64,000 nt of DNA, taken from Cryptomeria japonica (lineage: Eukaryota; Streptophyta; Pinopsida; Cupressales; Cupressaceae). The notes under the pieces were generated by a model. It was not told the DNA's origin and did no database searches. It was given only the letters and a program-made list of their open reading frames with translations. The position numbers were made by a program, and so were the translations under genes. Positions 63,726 through 64,000 of the stretch are shown in pieces (the first letter of the stretch is position 1; each line of letters begins with the position of its first letter). Where the stretch lies: contig NC_081406.1 of assembly GCF_030272615.1 (NCBI RefSeq), forward strand, positions 172,258,361-172,322,360, given 5' to 3'.

Positions 63726-64000
63726 CATCGTATGTGCTCATGGGGACACACCATATGGAACCAAGAATTCTCTCATATGGACAAGAAGGACGATCATGCA
63801 ATCCTTGTCCTACATGAGTAGGCATGTCTCTTCCGACAAGTCCCAATGCTCCATGTGTGGGCATGCCTTTCATCGTATGTGCTCATGGGGATGCACCATA
63901 TGGAACCAAGCATTCTCTCACATAGACGAGAAGGACGATCGTGCAATCCTTTTGCTACATGAGTAGGCATGTCTCTTCCGACAAGTCCCAACACTCCATG
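63726..64000. repeat. 145-bp tandem repeat running off the window
   Basis: CATCGTATGTGCTCATGGGG starts at 63726 and again at 63871. The second unit is cut by the window end after 130 bases. Differences are few (about 12). CpG content is higher than in the neighbourhood. Possibly a satellite or a repeat within an element. Confidence 0.85.

Noticed and set aside
1-64000. CRISPR arrays, rRNA, bacterial operons, riboswitches
   Set aside because: The short tandem repeats (50, 116, 145, 199 bp) have no spacer structure of CRISPR type. No rRNA-like or bacterial gene order is present.

Overview
This window is plant nuclear DNA with no bacterial or organellar gene order. It is almost entirely transposable elements, many of them nested, plus decayed copies of one host gene family. 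The evidence for a large plant genome is the dense set of Gypsy and Copia LTR elements, LINEs whose reverse transcriptase is followed by a plant-type RNase H, initiator-Met tRNA primer sites, degenerate TTTAGGG-like arrays, and HIPP-like metal-binding-domain pseudogenes. A gymnosperm, probably a conifer, is my best guess from the style of the elements. The sequence alone does not prove it.

Layout, left to right. 1-1541 is the 3' end of a + strand Gypsy element with its LTR. 1542-5401 is a truncated - strand LTR element whose gag position holds a degenerate repeat-protein reading frame. 5655-10555 is a decayed + strand LINE, and inside it at 9322-9854 sits a very well preserved TRIM-like element: three 135-bp LTRs, two 64-bp internal segments, a 5-bp target duplication and a tRNA-like fold in every LTR. 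10.6-12.1 kb is AT-rich DNA with a dispersed repeat. At 12107-26209 a three-exon HIPP-like gene (- strand) is split in exon 3 by a 13.6-kb Gypsy element (12224-25814). The simplest reading of that element is a 5.87-kb LTR that itself contains a promoter, a possible intron and a reading frame of about 1,200 codons. Its pol has an extra RNase H before the reverse transcriptase.

26.8-27.2 kb is a second, older TRIM-like element. 27.5-34.7 kb is a LINE 3' part with an intron-containing coiled-coil reading frame downstream of its RNase H, interrupted by a young non-autonomous Copia (27966-32963; 452-bp LTRs, TTTCT target duplication, gag plus protease only). 36.0-40.7 kb is a 5'-truncated LINE on the - strand. 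41.6-43.4 kb and 50.0-51.9 kb are telomere-like degenerate arrays in opposite orientations.

HIPP-like pseudogenes recur at 45.4 kb and 55.6 kb, inside a duplicated 2.2-2.3-kb block, and at 46.9-47.3 kb as an inverted fragment. From 56.2 kb on come two LINE 3' fragments in opposite orientations, a Copia-type 3' LTR with a zinc-knuckle remnant, a possible CACTA terminal region near 61.8-62.3 kb, and a 145-bp tandem repeat running off the right end.

Nothing here is confidently an intact host gene. The most complete reading frame is the 616-codon gag-protease frame of the non-autonomous Copia. The three observations most worth following are the Gypsy LTR carrying a large reading frame, the TRIM whose LTRs contain a tRNA-like Pol III unit, and the gag-protease-only Copia with an acidic tail in place of integrase and reverse transcriptase.
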